Of a stretch of 52,769 bases of DNA, positions 50,843 through 52,769 are shown in pieces; the first letter of the stretch is position 1; the number at the start of each line of letters is the position of its first letter. The position numbers and the translations under genes were made by a program. Below the pieces are notes generated by a model. The model ran no database searches. It saw nothing but the letters and a program-made list of their open reading frames with translations, and was not told where the DNA came from. Source of the DNA: CAYUXF01 sp964448755 (lineage in GTDB: Bacteria > Margulisbacteria > Termititenacia > Termititenacales > CAYUXF01); the NCBI GenBank assembly GCA_964448755.1, contig CAYUXF010000003.1, positions 1 through 52,769 on the forward strand, written 5' to 3'.

Positions 50843-51598
50843 TTACGCGGTCAAAACACGGTAGCCATCTTCTGTAACAGCAATAGTATGTTCATATTGA
50901 GCAGAAAGCTTTCTGTCTTTAGTTACCACGGTCCAGCCGTTAGCTAGCACCGCCGTCTGCCAGACACCTTCATTGATCATTGGCTCAACCGTTAAAACCA
51001 TCCCTTTTTTTAGCTCCAGACCTGTACCAGCCTCGCCATAATGATAAACCGCCGGTGGTTCGTGTAACTGCAGTCCGACGCCGTGACCGACATATTCGCG
51101 CACCACAGAAAAACCCTGCGGCTCAACATAAGACTGAATAGCATGGCCAATATCGCCAAGTTTTGTGCCGGGTTTAATTACGGCTATAGCCAGGTCCAAT
51201 GACTTTTTAGTTACTTCACATAATTGCCGGGCCTTTGCAGAAACATTTCCCACCATGTAAGTATAAGCACTATCACTAATATAACCATTTTTGATAAAGC
51301 CAACATCAACAGAAACAATATCCCCGTCTTTAATTATTTTTTTCTTTGAGGGAATGCCGTGAACTACCTCTTCATTAATAGAAACACATAGTGCGTGTTT
51401 ATAGCCGGGGACAGTTTTAAAAGCAGGGATCAACTGATAGCGATCAGCAAACGCACAGGCAAAATTTTCCAGGTCCATCGTAGAAAGGCCCGGTTTGATA
51501 TATTCTTTCAGCTCCTGAAAAAAAACCGGATTATAACGGCAAACAGCGGCAATGCCGGCGATCTGGAGATCGGTCTTAATGATAACGTCTTCTGTCAT
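50843..51598 (-). CDS. map: Methionine aminopeptidase, type I
   Basis: Map removes the initiator methionine. The metal ligands are found in SVDVGFIKNGYISDSA (two Asp), GHGVGLQLHEPP (His), TVEPMIN (Glu) and the terminal AQYEHTIAV (Glu). The 251-residue length is typical. Its ATG overlaps the stop of dxr (ATGA), so translation is coupled. It complements def and fmt at 36-37 kb. Confidence 0.97.
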   Translation of the reverse strand: MTEDVIIKTDLQIAGIAAVCRYNPVFFQELKEYIKPGLSTMDLENFACAFADRYQLIPAFKTVPGYKHALCVSINEEVVHGIPSKKKIIKDGDIVSVDVGFIKNGYISDSAYTYMVGNVSAKARQLCEVTKKSLDLAIAVIKPGTKLGDIGHAIQSYVEPQGFSVVREYVGHGVGLQLHEPPAVYHYGEAGTGLELKKGMVLTVEPMINEGVWQTAVLANGWTVVTKDRKLSAQYEHTIAVTEDGYRVLTA

Positions 51599-52769
51599 TT
51601 AAGTATTCCTTTTAAAAAGGCCGCTTTTTCTCTAGCCCATTTATCCGCGGCAATAATATCAGCTAATTCCGGCTTCTCAATAACCTGATGTTCTTTCATA
51701 ACCGCCTCTACTATGGCAGGAATATCTAAGAAGCCAATCTGTTCCTGTGAGAAAAAATTAACTGCCTCTTCATTGGCAGCATTGAGTACTGCAGGCAGCG
51801 TACCGCCTCTTTGCCCCGCCTGATAAGCAAGCGTTAAAGCTCTAAAGGTTTCGTGATCTGGCTCCTGAAAAGTTAGCGCCGCTGTTTTTTTAAGATCAAG
51901 CTTTGGCCAACTAGCCTCCCGCCGCTCCGGATAATAAAAAGCATATTGAATAGGAAGGCGCATATCAGGAAGCCCCATTTGGGCAAGAACTGAACCATCC
52001 ACAAACTCTACCAGAGAATGCACTATAGACTGAGGATGAACAAATACTTCTATTTTTTCATAGGGCATATTAAAGAGCCAATGAGCCTCAATAACTTCCA
52101 ATCCCTTATTCATTAGCGTAGCGGAATCGATAGTTATCTTACTACCCATGGTCCAGTTAGGATGGACAAGCGCCTCTGAAAATTTTTTATGCCGGACATC
52201 AGCAGCTTTTAAGTTCCTAAAAGCGCCACCCGAAGCGGTCAAAATTAATTTTGCAATTTGCCGCACTGGATATTCCAGACTGGCTTTTTCTTGATATTGC
52301 GGCACTATTGCCTGCATAATAGCAGAATGCTCAGAGTCTACCGGCAATAGCTTAACACCCATTTTATCTGCCAGCGGCATAATAATGCTGCCAGCCGCTA
52401 CTAAAACCTCTTTACTGGCCAGCGCAATATCTTTTTTTTGTTTAATAGCTTCAATGGTCGGCCGCAAAGCGGTAACGCCAACAATAGCAACCAGCACAAT
52501 ATCTGTCCCTGGCCAGGTAGCCGCTTCTATTAATCCAGCTGGTCCAAAAGAAACTTTTAAACCGGGAAATTCCCGGCTCAAAATATCAGCAGCTTCTTTA
52601 TTTTTTACCGTTACAAATTCTGGTAAAAAAATTTTAATTTGCTCGCGCAATAATTTAATATTTTCGCCGGCAGCAAGAACTGCTGCTTTTAAAGAACCTT
52701 GAGAAGCGGCAATAACATCGAGCGCCTGTGTTCCTATAGAACCGGTAGAACCTAATATAACAAGTTTTT
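51595..52769 (-). CDS. dxr: 1-deoxy-D-xylulose 5-phosphate reductoisomerase (5' end cut by window)
   Basis: Dxr makes MEP, the first committed step of the non-mevalonate isoprenoid pathway. The NADPH site KLVILGSTGSIGTQALDVI is at the window edge, followed by DSEHSAIMQAI, LTASGGAFRN, HPNWTMGSKITIDSATLMNKG and the C-terminal helical domain. The in-frame TTG at 52650 is inside the gene and not the start; by comparison with the family only the first one or two codons are missing. Confidence 0.96.
   Translation of the reverse strand, partial: KLVILGSTGSIGTQALDVIAASQGSLKAAVLAAGENIKLLREQIKIFLPEFVTVKNKEAADILSREFPGLKVSFGPAGLIEAATWPGTDIVLVAIVGVTALRPTIEAIKQKKDIALASKEVLVAAGSIIMPLADKMGVKLLPVDSEHSAIMQAIVPQYQEKASLEYPVRQIAKLILTASGGAFRNLKAADVRHKKFSEALVHPNWTMGSKITIDSATLMNKGLEVIEAHWLFNMPYEKIEVFVHPQSIVHSLVEFVDGSVLAQMGLPDMRLPIQYAFYYPERREASWPKLDLKKTAALTFQEPDHETFRALTLAYQAGQRGGTLPAVLNAANEEAVNFFSQEQIGFLDIPAIVEAVMKEHQVIEKPELADIIAADKWAREKAAFLKGILK

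Noticed and set aside
52647..52769. dxr starting at TTG 52650
   Set aside because: The upstream in-frame sequence encodes the essential NADPH-binding GSTGSIGTQ motif.

Overview
The window looks like a chromosomal segment of an uncultured, AT-rich, diderm bacterium using the standard code (UGA is used as a stop, for example at 34333-34335). The evidence for two membranes is a secretin, two PEGA proteins whose C-termini end in the aromatic pattern of outer-membrane barrels, and a lipobox lipoprotein. SLH domains fused to the secretin point to the SLH-using diderm lineages (Cyanobacteria, Margulisbacteria, Negativicutes, Deinococcus-Thermus and relatives). A Margulisbacteria-like origin is my best guess, but it is inference only. 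Two 100-N gaps are each flanked by identical 55-bp ends. Collapsing them restores prmC and an M23 peptidase in frame, so both are scaffold-joining artefacts and not broken genes.

1-16.9 kb is mainly minus-strand core genes. It begins with a tuf 5' end carrying an apparent switch-I insertion behind tRNA-Thr. A long run follows: lipoprotein, DUF486, glycosyltransferase, unknown exported protein, UlaG-like hydrolase, DUF1385, prfA, prmC, a TPR protein and queH. Next come a SWIB protein, a large metallo-beta-lactamase-fold protein, a hybrid histidine kinase, and rpsB-tsf with tRNA-Gln. An M23 peptidase and tRNA-Leu close the block.

17-31 kb is the envelope and accessory block. A 510-aa unknown protein has UBA/CUE-like helical repeats. 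It is followed by a compact type IV pilus / type II secretion operon: pseudopilin, a PilM-PilN-like fusion, a PilO-PilP-like fusion, and a secretin with three N-terminal SLH repeats. A second pseudopilin, a HAD phosphatase, a 687-aa TPR protein, a YkgJ cysteine-cluster protein and two paralogous PEGA-barrel proteins complete it. The export ATPase, platform protein and prepilin peptidase are not in the window. With dprA at 35-36 kb, the machine could serve DNA uptake or secretion.

31.6-44.3 kb: tRNA-Arg is followed by a duplicated tRNA-edge repeat interrupted by a double-hairpin element. Metabolic genes follow: thrC with a proposed homoserine kinase of the ApgM family (and asd at 39.8 kb, three steps of threonine synthesis), HU, dprA, def-fmt-hisF, a GHL10-type glycosidase, a methyltransferase apparently starting at ATT, nadA and purH.

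44.3-50.8 kb holds secreted proteins: a 1021-aa Ig/calcium-motif/DUF11 protein, a smaller paralogue of its C-terminal module, a thioredoxin-like protein without CXXC, an NtrC-family regulator and a small exported protein. Two of these genes share a gapless 53-bp upstream element (47 of 53 identical). The window ends with map and the nearly complete dxr. Several genes have TATAAT only 6-11 nt before the start codon and no ribosome binding site, which suggests frequent leaderless transcripts.
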